DNA from: Armatimonadota bacterium
GTDB taxonomy: Bacteria; Armatimonadota; UBA5829; DTJY01
DNA length: 32,739 nt
Reading direction: 5' to 3'
Assembly: GCA_025358205.1 (NCBI GenBank)
Contig: JANYKG010000006.1
Span: forward strand, 1-32,739
This document shows positions 21,669 to 29,834 of this stretch, piece after piece (position 1 is the first letter of the stretch; each line of letters starts with the position of its first letter). The notes beneath the pieces are model-generated. The model saw only the letters and a program-made list of their open reading frames with translations, searched no databases and had not been told where the DNA came from. A program made the translations under genes and the position numbers.

Positions 21669-23081
21669 ATGATCGCACAAATACTGACCGAAGATCAGAT
21701 CAAACGCATACACAACGCCTCGCTCGCCATTCTGGAGCGCACGGGCGTACACGTGCCGCACGATGATATGCTTTCAAGGTTTGCCGACGCAGGCGCGAGT
21801 GTGGACTGGGACGCCAAGCGGGTGCGCATTCCCGCCGAGCTGGTTGCGCGATCCATAAGCCAGGCGGGTAAGCAGTTCACGATCTACGGGCGAGACCTGA
21901 ACCGCAAGGCCGAGTTCGGGTTCGGCAAGCGGAACTACAACACAATCGCCGGCGAGGCGCACTGGGTGGACGAGCCCTGCCAACAGCGGCGCTTTGCTAC
22001 CCTTGACGACGTCGCCACTGCCGCTCGGTTTGCCGACGACATGGACTGCATCACCATTCCCGGCGCTATGTCCGACCCGCATGAGATGGATGTGTCGTAC
22101 CGCTGCGTTGAGGTCATGGCGACGATGCTGCGGAACACCACCAAGCCGATCACGTTTTGGTACCACGACCGAGCATCGGCCAAATACCTGAACGACATGA
22201 TGATCGCCCTGCGCGGCAGCGAGGCGAAGGCGCGCGAATTCCCGGTCTGCTACCCGTTCCTTGAGCCGATCAGCCCGTTGCGATTCCCATTCAACGGCAT
22301 TGACCTGCTCTATGAGACCGCCCGGCTGAACCTGCCGGTGCCAATCGGCCCGATGGCTCAGATGGGTATCTCGGCGCCGGGGACGATCGCCGGGACCCTG
22401 GCCCAGGAGAACGCGGAAATCCTCGCAGGCGTATGCATCACGCAGCTCGTCCAGTCCGGCATGCCGGTCTGCTACGGCGGCATCTGCCATGCGTTCGATA
22501 TGCGCACCACTCAGATGATTTTCAGCGGGCCTGAGCAGGCGATATTCGGCGTGGCCATGACCCAGATGGGCAAGCGCTACGGGCTGCCGGTCTACATCAA
22601 CGTCGGCCTGACCGATGCCAAACGTCCCGATGCGCAGGCCGGTATGGAGGCGGGCATCACGCTTGCCATGGGAGCCGCGGCGGGCGCGGATATCTTCGGC
22701 CACATGGGCATCTCCGGCGTTGACCAGGCGTCGTCACTGGACATCCTGACGATGCAGAACGAGGTCATTGCCTACGTTGAGAGCATGATGCGCGGGCTTG
22801 ATCTGAGCGACGATGCGCTAGGGCTGGACGTGATTGACTCGGGCGAACCGTTCATAGACAGCGAGCACACCGCCGAGCATTTTCGTCGCGAGCTGTGGTT
22901 TCCACGGCTTCTCGACCGCGATTACTATCAGGCCTGGCTTGACGGTGGTGCGTCCGATATGGAGTCCCGCTGCCGTGCGCGCAAAGAGGAAGTCCTCCGC
23001 ACGCACATGCCTGAGCCGATGCCTGACGATCTTGACAAGGCGCTGAATGAGATAGTGACGGCAGCAAGACAATGTCTGTAG
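21669..23081 (+). CDS. MttB-superfamily (non-pyrrolysine) methyltransferase
   Basis: A 470-residue TIM-barrel protein related to trimethylamine methyltransferase MttB but with no in-frame UAG, so it belongs to the non-Pyl group whose known members move a methyl group from quaternary amines such as glycine betaine, proline betaine or carnitine to a corrinoid protein. The N-terminus LTEDQIKRIHNASLAILERTGV and the segments PIGPMAQMGISAPGTIAGTLAQENAEILAG and GAAAGADIFGHMG follow the family. ATG 21669 is preferred to an upstream frame read from repeat B; GGAG is six nt before it. No corrinoid partner, activating protein or transporter is adjacent. The last 10 bp overlap the queG-like gene, so the two are translationally linked. 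Substrate unknown. Confidence 0.85.
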   Translation: MIAQILTEDQIKRIHNASLAILERTGVHVPHDDMLSRFADAGASVDWDAKRVRIPAELVARSISQAGKQFTIYGRDLNRKAEFGFGKRNYNTIAGEAHWVDEPCQQRRFATLDDVATAARFADDMDCITIPGAMSDPHEMDVSYRCVEVMATMLRNTTKPITFWYHDRASAKYLNDMMIALRGSEAKAREFPVCYPFLEPISPLRFPFNGIDLLYETARLNLPVPIGPMAQMGISAPGTIAGTLAQENAEILAGVCITQLVQSGMPVCYGGICHAFDMRTTQMIFSGPEQAIFGVAMTQMGKRYGLPVYINVGLTDAKRPDAQAGMEAGITLAMGAAAGADIFGHMGISGVDQASSLDILTMQNEVIAYVESMMRGLDLSDDALGLDVIDSGEPFIDSEHTAEHFRRELWFPRLLDRDYYQAWLDGGASDMESRCRARKEEVLRTHMPEPMPDDLDKALNEIVTAARQCL

Positions 23082-24022
23082 AAGATCGGGTCAAATCGCT
23101 GGCACGAGAGGTCGGTTTCCACGCGGTGGGGATTACCACCGTAACGCCGGGTGACGGGTTCTCGGAGGCCCACCCGAATGCCAGGTCTATCATATCGGTC
23201 GCACTCTCGTATCTGTCAGATCAGCCAGATCGGACTGATCAGTCCGACGCTCCGCGTGGCTGGCTCGCACGGTTTGCCAGGGGGCTTGACTATCATCCCG
23301 TCATGCAGAGCAGACTGTTCGCACTTTCCCAAGCTCTGCGTGCGGAGTTCGGCAAGCAGACCGAAATCCACCAGTATGCCGACACTCATTCCATGTCCGA
23401 CCGTGCCACCGCCATCCGCGCGCGCGTTGGTTCCCCAGGGAAAAACTCATGTGTGTACGTCGGTGAGTACGGCTCGTGGGTGGCGCTCGGCGAGTTGGTC
23501 ACGGACCTGGAACTTGAACCTGATGTCCACGCGCCTAAGAATATCTGCGGCGAGTGCGACTTGTGCATCAGAGCGTGTCCGACCAGCGCGATAACCGAGC
23601 CGGGTAGGGTGGACGTTCAGCGGTGTCTCTCGGCGGTCACCCAGCGGAAGGACTCAATCCCCCTTGAACTCCGTGAAAAGCTGGGAACACGCATCTACGG
23701 CTGCGATACCTGCCAGTCCGTCTGCCCGCTCAACAAGTGCGCCATACCCGGCAACGTGGATGAGTTCCATCCATCGCGCGGACTAGGTGCATCGCCCGAA
23801 CTCCTGCCGCTCCTCAACATCACGCCGTCGGAGTTCAAGGAGCGGGTCGCGCCCACCACAGCAGGATGGATTCGCCGCAATCGGTTCCGCCGAAACGTCG
23901 CCGTTGCGCTTGGCAATATCGGCGATCCCTCGGCTGTTCCGGCGCTCACCGAAGCATCCGCCGACCCTGATCCTGTGCTTCGGGACCACGTACTATGGGC
24001 GCTCGCACGCATCTGCGGCTAA
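23072..24022 (+). CDS. queG: QueG-like epoxyqueuosine reductase (divergent, short)
   Basis: QueG is a cobalamin and double 4Fe-4S enzyme that performs the last step of queuosine synthesis in tRNA. This protein has both cluster motifs, CGECDLCIRACP (159-170) and CDTCQSVCP (211-219), the RIYGCD region, and a C-terminal HEAT-like segment VALGNIGDPSAVPAL. It is 316 residues, shorter than the ~380 of E. coli and B. subtilis QueG, with about 30 residues missing near 25-38. The catalytic Asp appears as D104 in YADTHSMSDRA, but the usual GLGWxGK(N/H) loop reads RVGSPGKN. Residues 49-60 (SDQPDRTDQSDA) are encoded by a palindromic insertion. A related B12 reductase function is possible. Confidence 0.75.
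   Translation: MSVEDRVKSLAREVGFHAVGITTVTPGDGFSEAHPNARSIISVALSYLSDQPDRTDQSDAPRGWLARFARGLDYHPVMQSRLFALSQALRAEFGKQTEIHQYADTHSMSDRATAIRARVGSPGKNSCVYVGEYGSWVALGELVTDLELEPDVHAPKNICGECDLCIRACPTSAITEPGRVDVQRCLSAVTQRKDSIPLELREKLGTRIYGCDTCQSVCPLNKCAIPGNVDEFHPSRGLGASPELLPLLNITPSEFKERVAPTTAGWIRRNRFRRNVAVALGNIGDPSAVPALTEASADPDPVLRDHVLWALARICG
23211..23247. repeat. Palindromic insertion inside the queG-like coding region
   Basis: TCGGACTGATCAGTCCGA (23230-23247) is a perfect 18-bp palindrome. It is preceded by related words GTCAGATCAGCCAGAT. Together they encode the hydrophilic stretch SDQPDRTDQSD in frame, at a surface-loop position between conserved QueG blocks (VALSYL and RGWLARFARGLDYH). Confidence 0.7.
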
Positions 24023-24060
24023 CGGAAAGCCGGGCCGATGCCAATGATGGGGGACTAAAG

Positions 24061-24097
24061 AAAAAGGCGGCCGTCGAATAATTCGCAGCCGCCCTTC
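24061..24097 (-). terminator. Intrinsic terminator after htrA
   Basis: On the minus strand GGCGGC pairs with GCCGCC, with an inner GAAT/ATTC pairing, followed by TTTTTC (about 24066-24061). It is 24 bp past the htrA stop. The plus-strand side has no good T-run, so it terminates the plus-strand queG-like transcript less convincingly. Confidence 0.8.
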
Positions 24098-24120
24098 CGA
24101 TTTCTGTTTGGGGTCGCACA

Positions 24121-25230
24121 CTACATGTCCACAGGCATCTCGCCCAGTTTTGCGACCACGAGTTTGGTCTGTCCATCTCGCCACACGGTCAACCGCACCA
24201 ACTGGCCGACCTTGCGCTTCTGGAATATCTTCGTCACATCTTCCGCGCCGCCAACAGATTCATTGTCAATCTTGACGATGACGTCTCCCTGTATGAGTCC
24301 GCTCTTCGCTGCGGGACTGTCAGGCTGTATCTGATAGACCACTGCTCCCTTGTTGCCTTTGAATCCGTTCTGCTTGTAGTAGTCACCCATGTCACCCTGC
24401 AGATTGGCTACAATTACACCAAGGTAAGCGCGAACGACGCTACCCTTTTCAATAAGATCCTTCGCGATCTGCTTTGCTGCGTTGATGGGTATGGCGAAAC
24501 CGATGCCGATATTACCCGCGCCAGGACCAGTGGAGTAGATAGCGGTATTGATCCCTATGACCTGACCGTTGATGTTCGCCAGCGCGCCTCCGCTGTTTCC
24601 TGGATTGATCGCCGCATCGGTCTGAATCATGTCAGGGAGCATTCTGCCCTCCTGGACCATCTCGTCCCTGTGAATCGCGCTCACAATCCCCAAGCTTACG
24701 CTATTGCCTTTATCAAACGGGTTTCCAATCGCTATAGCCCAGTCTCCGGGGCGAAGCGCGGATGAATCGCCCAGTTCCGCAACTGGGAGATCCTTTGCGT
24801 TTACCTTCACTACCGCCAGGTCCGATGTATCATTTCGGGCCACCACGCGAGCTTTGAAATTTCGCCCGTCCGCGAGTGCGACAGTGATATCGTTTGCACC
24901 GGCGACGACGTGATTATTCGTAAGTATGTATCCATCCTTACTGATGATGACGCCGGAGCCTGCGCCCTTCCGTATCGCCGTTGCCATAAAGTCCGGGAAG
25001 ACTTGCTGTCCGGTAACCGTGTGGATATTGACGATAGCCGGACCGATCTTGGCTGCTGCATCCGCGACCGCATTCATGCCCTTCATGTTGGACGTGATTG
25101 GGCGTTTATTTAGCGCCTCCATAACGGTCTTGCTGCCGCCGGTTGGCAGGAATCCGTAGTTGTTTAGAATGAACGCACATGCGCCGAAACCGAACACAAA
25201 TATCGCCACGTACGAAATAAGCTTCTTCAT
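24121..25230 (-). CDS. htrA: HtrA/DegP-type serine protease with one PDZ domain
   Basis: An envelope quality-control protease of 369 residues, anchored by an N-terminal hydrophobic segment (about 4-24). The trypsin-like domain has the triad H107 (TNNHVVAG), D137 (TSDLAVVK) and S213 (NPGNSGGAL). One PDZ domain (about 275-365), with SPAAKSGLIQGDVIVKI, follows, as in DegS and Gram-positive HtrA. AAGGGG is nine nt before the ATG. It is the last gene after ribE-ribBA-ribH, separated from ribH by a 75-bp spacer bearing a heptad hairpin and ended by a terminator. No functional tie to riboflavin synthesis is evident. Confidence 0.94.
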   Translation of the reverse strand: MKKLISYVAIFVFGFGACAFILNNYGFLPTGGSKTVMEALNKRPITSNMKGMNAVADAAAKIGPAIVNIHTVTGQQVFPDFMATAIRKGAGSGVIISKDGYILTNNHVVAGANDITVALADGRNFKARVVARNDTSDLAVVKVNAKDLPVAELGDSSALRPGDWAIAIGNPFDKGNSVSLGIVSAIHRDEMVQEGRMLPDMIQTDAAINPGNSGGALANINGQVIGINTAIYSTGPGAGNIGIGFAIPINAAKQIAKDLIEKGSVVRAYLGVIVANLQGDMGDYYKQNGFKGNKGAVVYQIQPDSPAAKSGLIQGDVIVKIDNESVGGAEDVTKIFQKRKVGQLVRLTVWRDGQTKLVVAKLGEMPVDM

Positions 25231-25247
25231 AGTTCAGCACCCCTTAA

Positions 25248-25303
25248 GAGAATGGTTAATGGCTGATTGCGACAAGGTTTCCATTAGCCATTGCCCCATT
25301 CTC
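25248..25303. repeat. Heptad-word inverted repeat in spacer (copy D3)
   Basis: GAGAATGG (25248-25255) and TTAATGGCT (25256-25264) face AGCCATT (25286-25292) and CCATTCTC (25296-25303). Both sides read in 7-bp words: AATGGTT, AATGGCT on the left; CCATTAG, CCATTGC, CCCATTC on the right. It fills the htrA-ribH spacer. Confidence 0.72.
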
Positions 25304-25305
25304 TA

Positions 25306-25773
25306 TTACGCAATTTCTTTGAGAAGGTTCGCCATTTCTATGGCGGCTTCGGCGGCGTCGAAGCCTTTGTTGCCGACTTTGGTGCCCGCCCGCTCGATCG
25401 CCTGCTCGATGGTGTCGCTGGTGATCACGCCGAAGATGGTGGGTACGCCCGTCTGCATGCCAACCTGCGCGATGCCCTTGGTACACTCGCCTGCAATGTA
25501 GTCGAAGTGAGGCGTCGCCCCTCGGATAACCGCACCCAGGCAGATCACGGCATCGTACTTGCCGGACTTAGCCATCTTCTGCGCCACAAGCGGTATCTCG
25601 AATGTTCCCGGTACCCAGGCGATCTCCACGCTGTCCGGAGAGCCGCCGTGCCGCTTCAATGCGTCCTGCGCGCCGTCAAGCAGTTTCTTCGTGATGAACT
25701 CGTTGAACCGGCTGACCACTATCCCGAACTTCAGCCCTTCAGCCAGCAACTTACCCTCAAATGTCTTAGCCAT
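25306..25773 (-). CDS. ribH: 6,7-dimethyl-8-ribityllumazine synthase
   Basis: The penultimate riboflavin enzyme, condensing the pyrimidine intermediate with 3,4-dihydroxy-2-butanone-4-phosphate; usually an icosahedral or pentameric assembly. Its 155 residues match the family. Conserved blocks are [17 protein letters not shown], the [10 protein letters not shown] substrate loop, [16 protein letters not shown] and the [19 protein letters not shown] end, which includes the usual GNKG. GGAGG lies eight nt before the ATG. It stands third in the ribE-ribBA-ribH series with 106 bp to ribBA, a spacer occupied by nested hairpins. Confidence 0.97.
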   Translation of the reverse strand: MAKTFEGKLLAEGLKFGIVVSRFNEFITKKLLDGAQDALKRHGGSPDSVEIAWVPGTFEIPLVAQKMAKSGKYDAVICLGAVIRGATPHFDYIAGECTKGIAQVGMQTGVPTIFGVITSDTIEQAIERAGTKVGNKGFDAAEAAIEMANLLKEIA

Positions 25774-25795
25774 ACGTTTATCCTCCGTCCAAACG

Positions 25796-25877
25796 TGATA
25801 AGTGATGAGATACCCTCACCCCCTGCCCCTCTCCCAATAATGGGCGAGGGGGGTGCTGGATGTAGTTCACTAATCAT
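25796..25877. repeat. Heptad-word inverted repeat with nested C-rich palindrome (copy D4 plus family C)
   Basis: Outer words GTGATAA, GTGATGA (from about 25796) face TCACTAATC (25867-25875), which is complementary to GATAAGTGA with one mismatch. Nested within is a C-rich palindrome: CACCCCC..CCCCTCTCCC (25817-25835) facing GGGCGAGGGGGGTG (25842-25855) around AATAAT. C-rich elements of this appearance are common in spacers of several phyla. It fills the ribH-ribBA spacer. Confidence 0.68.
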
Positions 25878-25879
25878 CC

Positions 25880-27094
25880 CTACAGCATGTGTCCGAGCTT
25901 TTCCTTCTTGGTTGCCAGATACCGCTTGCTGTTGCGGTTTGGCTCCACAATCAGCGGCACACGTTCCACTATCTCAAGGTCATAACCCTCCAGCCCGGCC
26001 AGTTTGGATGGACTGTTGGTCATGTACCTGATCTTCTTTACTCCCAGGTCTATCAGCACCTGCGCGCCAATGCCGTACTCCCGCAGGTCGGCAGGGTATC
26101 CCAGGCGCTCGTTCGCCTCCACAGTATCATACCCCTGATCTTGGAGCGCATAAGCCTTCAGCTTGTTAATCAGCCCGATTCCGCGGCCTTCCTGGAAAAT
26201 GTAGAGCAGAACGCCCCGGCCTTCTTCGGCAATCTTCTGCATCGCGCGGTCCAACTGGTCGCCGCAATCGCAGCGCAGTGAGTGCAAAATGTCGCCCGTC
26301 ACGCAGCTAGAGTGTATGCGCACCAGAACCGGTTCACCGTCCGTAACATCGCCCATGACCAGCGCCAGATAGGGCTTGTCGTCCACATCCGTTTCATAGG
26401 CATGGAGGGCAAACTCGCCGAACCTGGTGGGCAGCATCGTGCTCGTCCTCTTGTGGATCAGCCGCTCCGTGCGCCGACGGTATTTGATGAGATCCGCTAT
26501 GGTGGCGATCTTCAGGTCATGCTCTTTCGCGATCTCCTGGAGTTCCGGCAATCGGGCCATGGTGCCGTCTTCGCTCATAATCTCGCACAACACGCCCGCT
26601 GGGTACAGTCCGGCCAGTCTGGAGAAATCCACCACCGCCTCTGTGTGGCCGGAGCGCTTTAGCACGCCGCCCGGCCTGGCCGCCAGTGGGAAAATGTGTC
26701 CCGGTCGCGCGAGGTCGGATGGCTTGGTGTTCGGGTCTATGATTACCTTGATCGTCTGCGCACGGTCGAACGTGGAGATGCCCGTGGTTGTGCCGTGAAC
26801 CGCGTCCACACTCACCGTAAACGGCGTACCCAGGAGCGCGGTGTTCTTGTCCACCATCATATCCAGCCGCAGTTCTTCCAGCCGCTTCTGCGTGGTTGAC
26901 AGGCAGACCAGCCCGCGCCCGTGTTTGGCCATGAAGTTGATTGCATCAGGCGTGACCATATCCGCCGCCATGATGAAGTCGCCTTCGTTCTCGCGGTCTT
27001 CATCATCAACCACGATGAGGATCTTCCCCTCGCGTATTTCCTGTATAGCCTCTTCTATCGAACAGAACACATCACTGTTCTTACTCTTACTCAT
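25880..27094 (-). CDS. ribBA: Bifunctional DHBP synthase / GTP cyclohydrolase II
   Basis: A 404-residue fusion feeding both branches of riboflavin synthesis. Residues 1-205 are 3,4-dihydroxy-2-butanone-4-phosphate synthase ([23 protein letters not shown], the RPGHIFPL and [10 protein letters not shown] motifs). Residues 206-404 are GTP cyclohydrolase II, with zinc cysteines in [17 protein letters not shown] and the [10 protein letters not shown] block near the C-terminus. The conserved GRGIGLINK loop is present. The ribosome site is AGGAG about 13 nt before the ATG. It is in line with ribE and ribH; ribD is not in the window and no FMN riboswitch is visible. Confidence 0.97.
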   Translation of the reverse strand: MSKSKNSDVFCSIEEAIQEIREGKILIVVDDEDRENEGDFIMAADMVTPDAINFMAKHGRGLVCLSTTQKRLEELRLDMMVDKNTALLGTPFTVSVDAVHGTTTGISTFDRAQTIKVIIDPNTKPSDLARPGHIFPLAARPGGVLKRSGHTEAVVDFSRLAGLYPAGVLCEIMSEDGTMARLPELQEIAKEHDLKIATIADLIKYRRRTERLIHKRTSTMLPTRFGEFALHAYETDVDDKPYLALVMGDVTDGEPVLVRIHSSCVTGDILHSLRCDCGDQLDRAMQKIAEEGRGVLLYIFQEGRGIGLINKLKAYALQDQGYDTVEANERLGYPADLREYGIGAQVLIDLGVKKIRYMTNSPSKLAGLEGYDLEIVERVPLIVEPNRNSKRYLATKKEKLGHML

Positions 27095-27136
27095 ACGCCT
27101 GCTATTGCTCCTGACCCCTGTGGTTCCGAGATCACC

Positions 27137-27223
27137 GTGATGAGTGATGAGTGATACGTGAACTGCTTGTCAGGTCTAGCAAACCTTCCCGCCAAAGTTC
27201 ACTCATCACGTCTCACTCATCAT
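27137..27223. repeat. Heptad-word inverted repeat in spacer (copy D5)
   Basis: Left words GTGATGA, GTGATGA, GTGATAC, GTGAACT run 27137-27164. Right words AGTTCAC, TCATCAC, GTCTCAC, TCATCAT run 27196-27223. CGTGATGAGTGA (27136-27147) is an exact reverse complement of 27199-27210. The right arm runs into the ribE stop codon. It fills most of the ribBA-ribE spacer. Confidence 0.78.
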
Positions 27224-27867
27224 CCCATGAATCCCGCCTCCGCCAGCTTATCCAGCAGCCGCTGGTCGCCGCCGGCCTCGGTTTTGCTAACAAACTTGTA
27301 TACGTACTTTCCTATTATATCAGTTTCGAGGTTCACCGTGCTACCCTGGGCCGCATCGCCGAGCGTGGTTTCCGCTAATGTGTGCGGAATCACGGCGACT
27401 TCGAACCACTCCTTGCCTACTTCTGCCACGGTCAGGCTGATGCCGTCAACCGCGATGGAGCCTTTCTCCACCACCAGTTGCATGACCTCAGGGGGGGCTT
27501 CAAAGCGAATGACGGTCTCCGAGCCGCCTCTGCGAATGTCGCGAATAACGCCGGCGCTGTCCACATGGCCTTGAACCATGTGCCCGCCCATCCGGTCGCC
27601 CGCGCGCAACGCCCGTTCCAGGTTCACGCTGCTCCCCGGCCTCAGCCGACCGATCGTGCTGCGCTCCACGGTCTCTCGCACCACGTCGAACGTGAGCATC
27701 GGGGGCGCGATCTGCACCGCTGTCAGGCACACGCCGTTGACCGCCACGCTGTCACCCAGCTTCAGACCCTCGGACACCATCGGCCCCTGCACGGTGAGCT
27801 TCACCCCGCCCGCGCCGGGACTCACCCGCACGACCTTGCCTTTTTCTTCAATCAAGCCTGTGAACAT
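27220..27867 (-). CDS. ribE: Riboflavin synthase alpha chain
   Basis: It dismutates two lumazine molecules to riboflavin. The 215-residue protein has two homologous lumazine-binding barrels: MFTGLIEEKGKV...LGDSVAVNGVCLTA, then the second opening at MGGHMVQGHVD with EKGSIAVDGISLTV. ATG 27867 is chosen over an upstream frame because the invariant MFTGLIEE start fits and GAGGAG lies seven nt before it; the 28 extra codons come from repeat D6. It is the first rib gene of the series, 88 bp after the Tat oxidoreductase stop. Confidence 0.96.
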   Translation of the reverse strand: MFTGLIEEKGKVVRVSPGAGGVKLTVQGPMVSEGLKLGDSVAVNGVCLTAVQIAPPMLTFDVVRETVERSTIGRLRPGSSVNLERALRAGDRMGGHMVQGHVDSAGVIRDIRRGGSETVIRFEAPPEVMQLVVEKGSIAVDGISLTVAEVGKEWFEVAVIPHTLAETTLGDAAQGSTVNLETDIIGKYVYKFVSKTEAGGDQRLLDKLAEAGFMG

Positions 27868-27886
27868 ATGGTCTCCTCTGACGTTC

Positions 27887-27957
27887 GGTGTTGGAAGTTG
27901 AAAGTTGATCCGCCGCGGCGGATGGATGTTCGGACTCCCATACTCCCACACTCAACT
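27887..27957. repeat. Heptad-like inverted repeat with 14-bp palindrome (copy D6)
   Basis: Left words GTGTTGG, AAGTTGA, AAGTTGA (from 27888) precede a perfect palindrome TCCGCCGCGGCGGA (27909-27922). The right side has ACTCCCA words and TCAACT (27952-27957), complementary to AGTTGA (27903-27908). The heptad register is weaker here than in D1, D2 and D5. It fills the spacer between ribE and the oxidoreductase gene and touches that gene's stop. Confidence 0.55.
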
Positions 27958-29218
27958 ACACAAATCTCGCTCTCCCGGTTGCCTGGTCGAACGCCATGCT
28001 CCGACCGGTCTGGTACGAGTGGATGCCCATGTGCAGCGCCGTCATCACCTGATACCCCAGCATCTCGTTGCTCCGGGGTTTTCGCCGAACCTTCACGCAG
28101 TCCAGGAAATCCCTGAAGTGCTCCTCAAGCGACCAGCCTCGCTTGGCAACGATTTCCTCACCAGGCGCTTCACCGGTCACCGCTTTCTGCGGCGCGATGA
28201 CCGACTTGCCCAGGTCCATCGTGATGGTGCCGGTATGCCCGCGAATTACCCACGGAAGACTGGAGTCGTTCGCCAGTGACGCGATCAACAGTACCGAAGG
28301 CCCGTCCGCGTACTCCATGGTTATCGTGAAGATATCAGGTACCTCACGCCCGTCCTTGAGCTGGTACTGCCCGCCGGTTCCGCTGACGCGCTTCGGGAAT
28401 CCGAGTCCCATGGTGCGCACGAGCGGTGTCATGATGTGCGGCAGGAAGTCCGTTCCGCAGCCGCCGGAGTAGTCCCAGAACGACCGGAATGCGAAGAACC
28501 TGCCGGGGTCCCAGTCGCGCTTCTTAGCGGGGCCGAGCCACATCTTCCAGTCGAGGTTCTTGGTCGGGTCTGCCTGCCCGTCGTTGCTCTTCGGATCGTA
28601 CACTCCTATCGGGCCATTACGCATATCGCTGCCCTGCGCGTGGATTACTTTCCCAATCGCGCCGGATTTAATCCGAGATCCTGTCTCTTCCCACAGGCTG
28701 CTGGACACGAACTGCGTGCCGACCTGCATCACCCGCTTGTTTCGGGCGATGGCCGCAACCACGTCCTGCGCTTCCTTCAGATCGCGCCAATGGGTCATAG
28801 GTTTCTCGCAGTAAACGTCCTTGCCTGCATCCGCTGCTTCGATGGTGATGCGGGAATGCCAGTGGTCCGGCGCGGCAACGGAGACCGCGTCAATGTCCTT
28901 ACGCTCAAGAATCTTGCGGTAGTCGGAGTAAGGTTTGGCGCCGGTTCGAGCGGTAGCGGCGTCCAGGCGAACCTGGTACACATCGCTCACAGCGACGATC
29001 TCGACCGGGTATCCGCTGTTCTTCAGGTTTGTCAGCGCGCCGAGATGTGCGTTGCCCATTCCGCCGCATCCGATGGTGGCAATGCGGATGACCTCATTCG
29101 GCGAAACCGGTTTTGCCGGTGCGTTGTCCGCCGCCAGGGCGCTCCCGCCAAGCAGCGCCACACTGCCCGCTGCCGCCGCCGATTGCTGAAGGAATTCACG
29201 TCTGCTGATCTCAGTCAT
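27956..29218 (-). CDS. Tat-exported Gfo/Idh/MocA-family oxidoreductase
   Basis: A 420-residue NAD(P)-dependent oxidoreductase with a twin-arginine signal: SRREFL at 5-10, then a hydrophobic Ala/Gly stretch and a likely cleavage near ALAADNA (27-33). The Rossmann motif GCGGMG (50-55) and the CEKPMTH block (137-143), containing the catalytic Lys of EKP, are intact. The large C-terminal beta-sheet domain follows, with CGTDFLPHI and WDYSGG. Tat-exported members of this family are numerous in Planctomycetes, Verrucomicrobia and Armatimonadota and are usually linked to sugar or glycoside breakdown. AGGAG overlaps the stop of the upstream nitroreductase gene, so the two are coupled. Substrate unknown. 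Confidence 0.92.
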   Translation of the reverse strand: MTEISRREFLQQSAAAAGSVALLGGSALAADNAPAKPVSPNEVIRIATIGCGGMGNAHLGALTNLKNSGYPVEIVAVSDVYQVRLDAATARTGAKPYSDYRKILERKDIDAVSVAAPDHWHSRITIEAADAGKDVYCEKPMTHWRDLKEAQDVVAAIARNKRVMQVGTQFVSSSLWEETGSRIKSGAIGKVIHAQGSDMRNGPIGVYDPKSNDGQADPTKNLDWKMWLGPAKKRDWDPGRFFAFRSFWDYSGGCGTDFLPHIMTPLVRTMGLGFPKRVSGTGGQYQLKDGREVPDIFTITMEYADGPSVLLIASLANDSSLPWVIRGHTGTITMDLGKSVIAPQKAVTGEAPGEEIVAKRGWSLEEHFRDFLDCVKVRRKPRSNEMLGYQVMTALHMGIHSYQTGRSMAFDQATGRARFV

Positions 29219-29227
29219 AGTGGTCTC

Positions 29228-29803
29228 CTAGTATTCTCCGATAATAACTTCGCCCAAAGTGCGCTTAGGCACGTGGTGTACGCCCTGCGCATCACGATAA
29301 TATTTGATTTCTCCATCCGGTCCCACGTCTTCCAGTAGTACCGCCTCATTCGGGTAACCCAGCGCCAGCACGAGAAGTATATCATATCTGTCCGGTATGT
29401 TCAGCGATTGCCGCAGATCGTCTCGCTGGATCGAACCTATCATGCACCCGCCGATGCCGTTCTCAGCGGCCCCCAGGAGGATGCTCTGCGCCGCGATGCC
29501 GTGATCGCACCCGAAGCCTTTGCTGATCTCCGTGTCGCCGAGGATGATGATGTATGCGCTGGGCCGCTCGCCTTCAGCAGGTCCGGGCCAGTCTTTCAGG
29601 TAGCCTGCCCACGCCGTCGTCGGAAAAATCTTTGCGTTCGTTTCAGGATCGCCTGATATGATGTACTTCAACGGCTGCAGATTCGCCGCCGAAGCGGAGA
29701 GCCTGCCCATGTTGACCAGCCGCCGCAGAATACCAACGTCAATGCTGATCTCCTCATGAAAACGCCGGTAGCTTCTGTTCGCTTTGACTATTTGCTCCAT
29801 CAT
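29228..29803 (-). CDS. Nitroreductase-family FMN oxidoreductase
   Basis: A 191-residue NfsA/FRP-like flavoprotein. RSYRRFHEEISIDVGILRRLV gives the FMN-phosphate-binding Arg/Ser segment near the N-terminus, SASAANLQPLKYII the second FMN contact, and AAENGIGGCMIGSI followed by LVLALGYPNE the typical C-terminal core. ATG 29803 (a double ATG) is chosen over a longer frame: AAGGAGGGG lies seven nt upstream. Its stop overlaps the ribosome site of the oxidoreductase gene. With a strong promoter at 29835-29863 it probably leads the transcript that continues into the riboflavin genes, which would supply its cofactor. The physiological substrate cannot be told. Confidence 0.88.
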   Translation of the reverse strand: MMEQIVKANRSYRRFHEEISIDVGILRRLVNMGRLSASAANLQPLKYIISGDPETNAKIFPTTAWAGYLKDWPGPAEGERPSAYIIILGDTEISKGFGCDHGIAAQSILLGAAENGIGGCMIGSIQRDDLRQSLNIPDRYDILLVLALGYPNEAVLLEDVGPDGEIKYYRDAQGVHHVPKRTLGEVIIGEY

Positions 29804-29834
29804 CGGAAAACCCCTCCTTGCGCTATGCGTAAGT

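Noticed and set aside
20830-22703. Minus-strand open frames opposite the GH4 and MttB-like genes
   Set aside because: Antisense shadows; Arg/His/Gly-rich with no family pattern, and partly read from repeat B.
27868-27955. FMN riboswitch upstream of the riboflavin genes
   Set aside because: The spacer is only 88 bp, consists mainly of the D6 words and palindrome, and shows none of the conserved RFN blocks.
28436-29338. Plus-strand open frame of 300 codons opposite the Tat oxidoreductase gene
   Set aside because: Antisense to a gene with intact Tat, Rossmann and EKP motifs.
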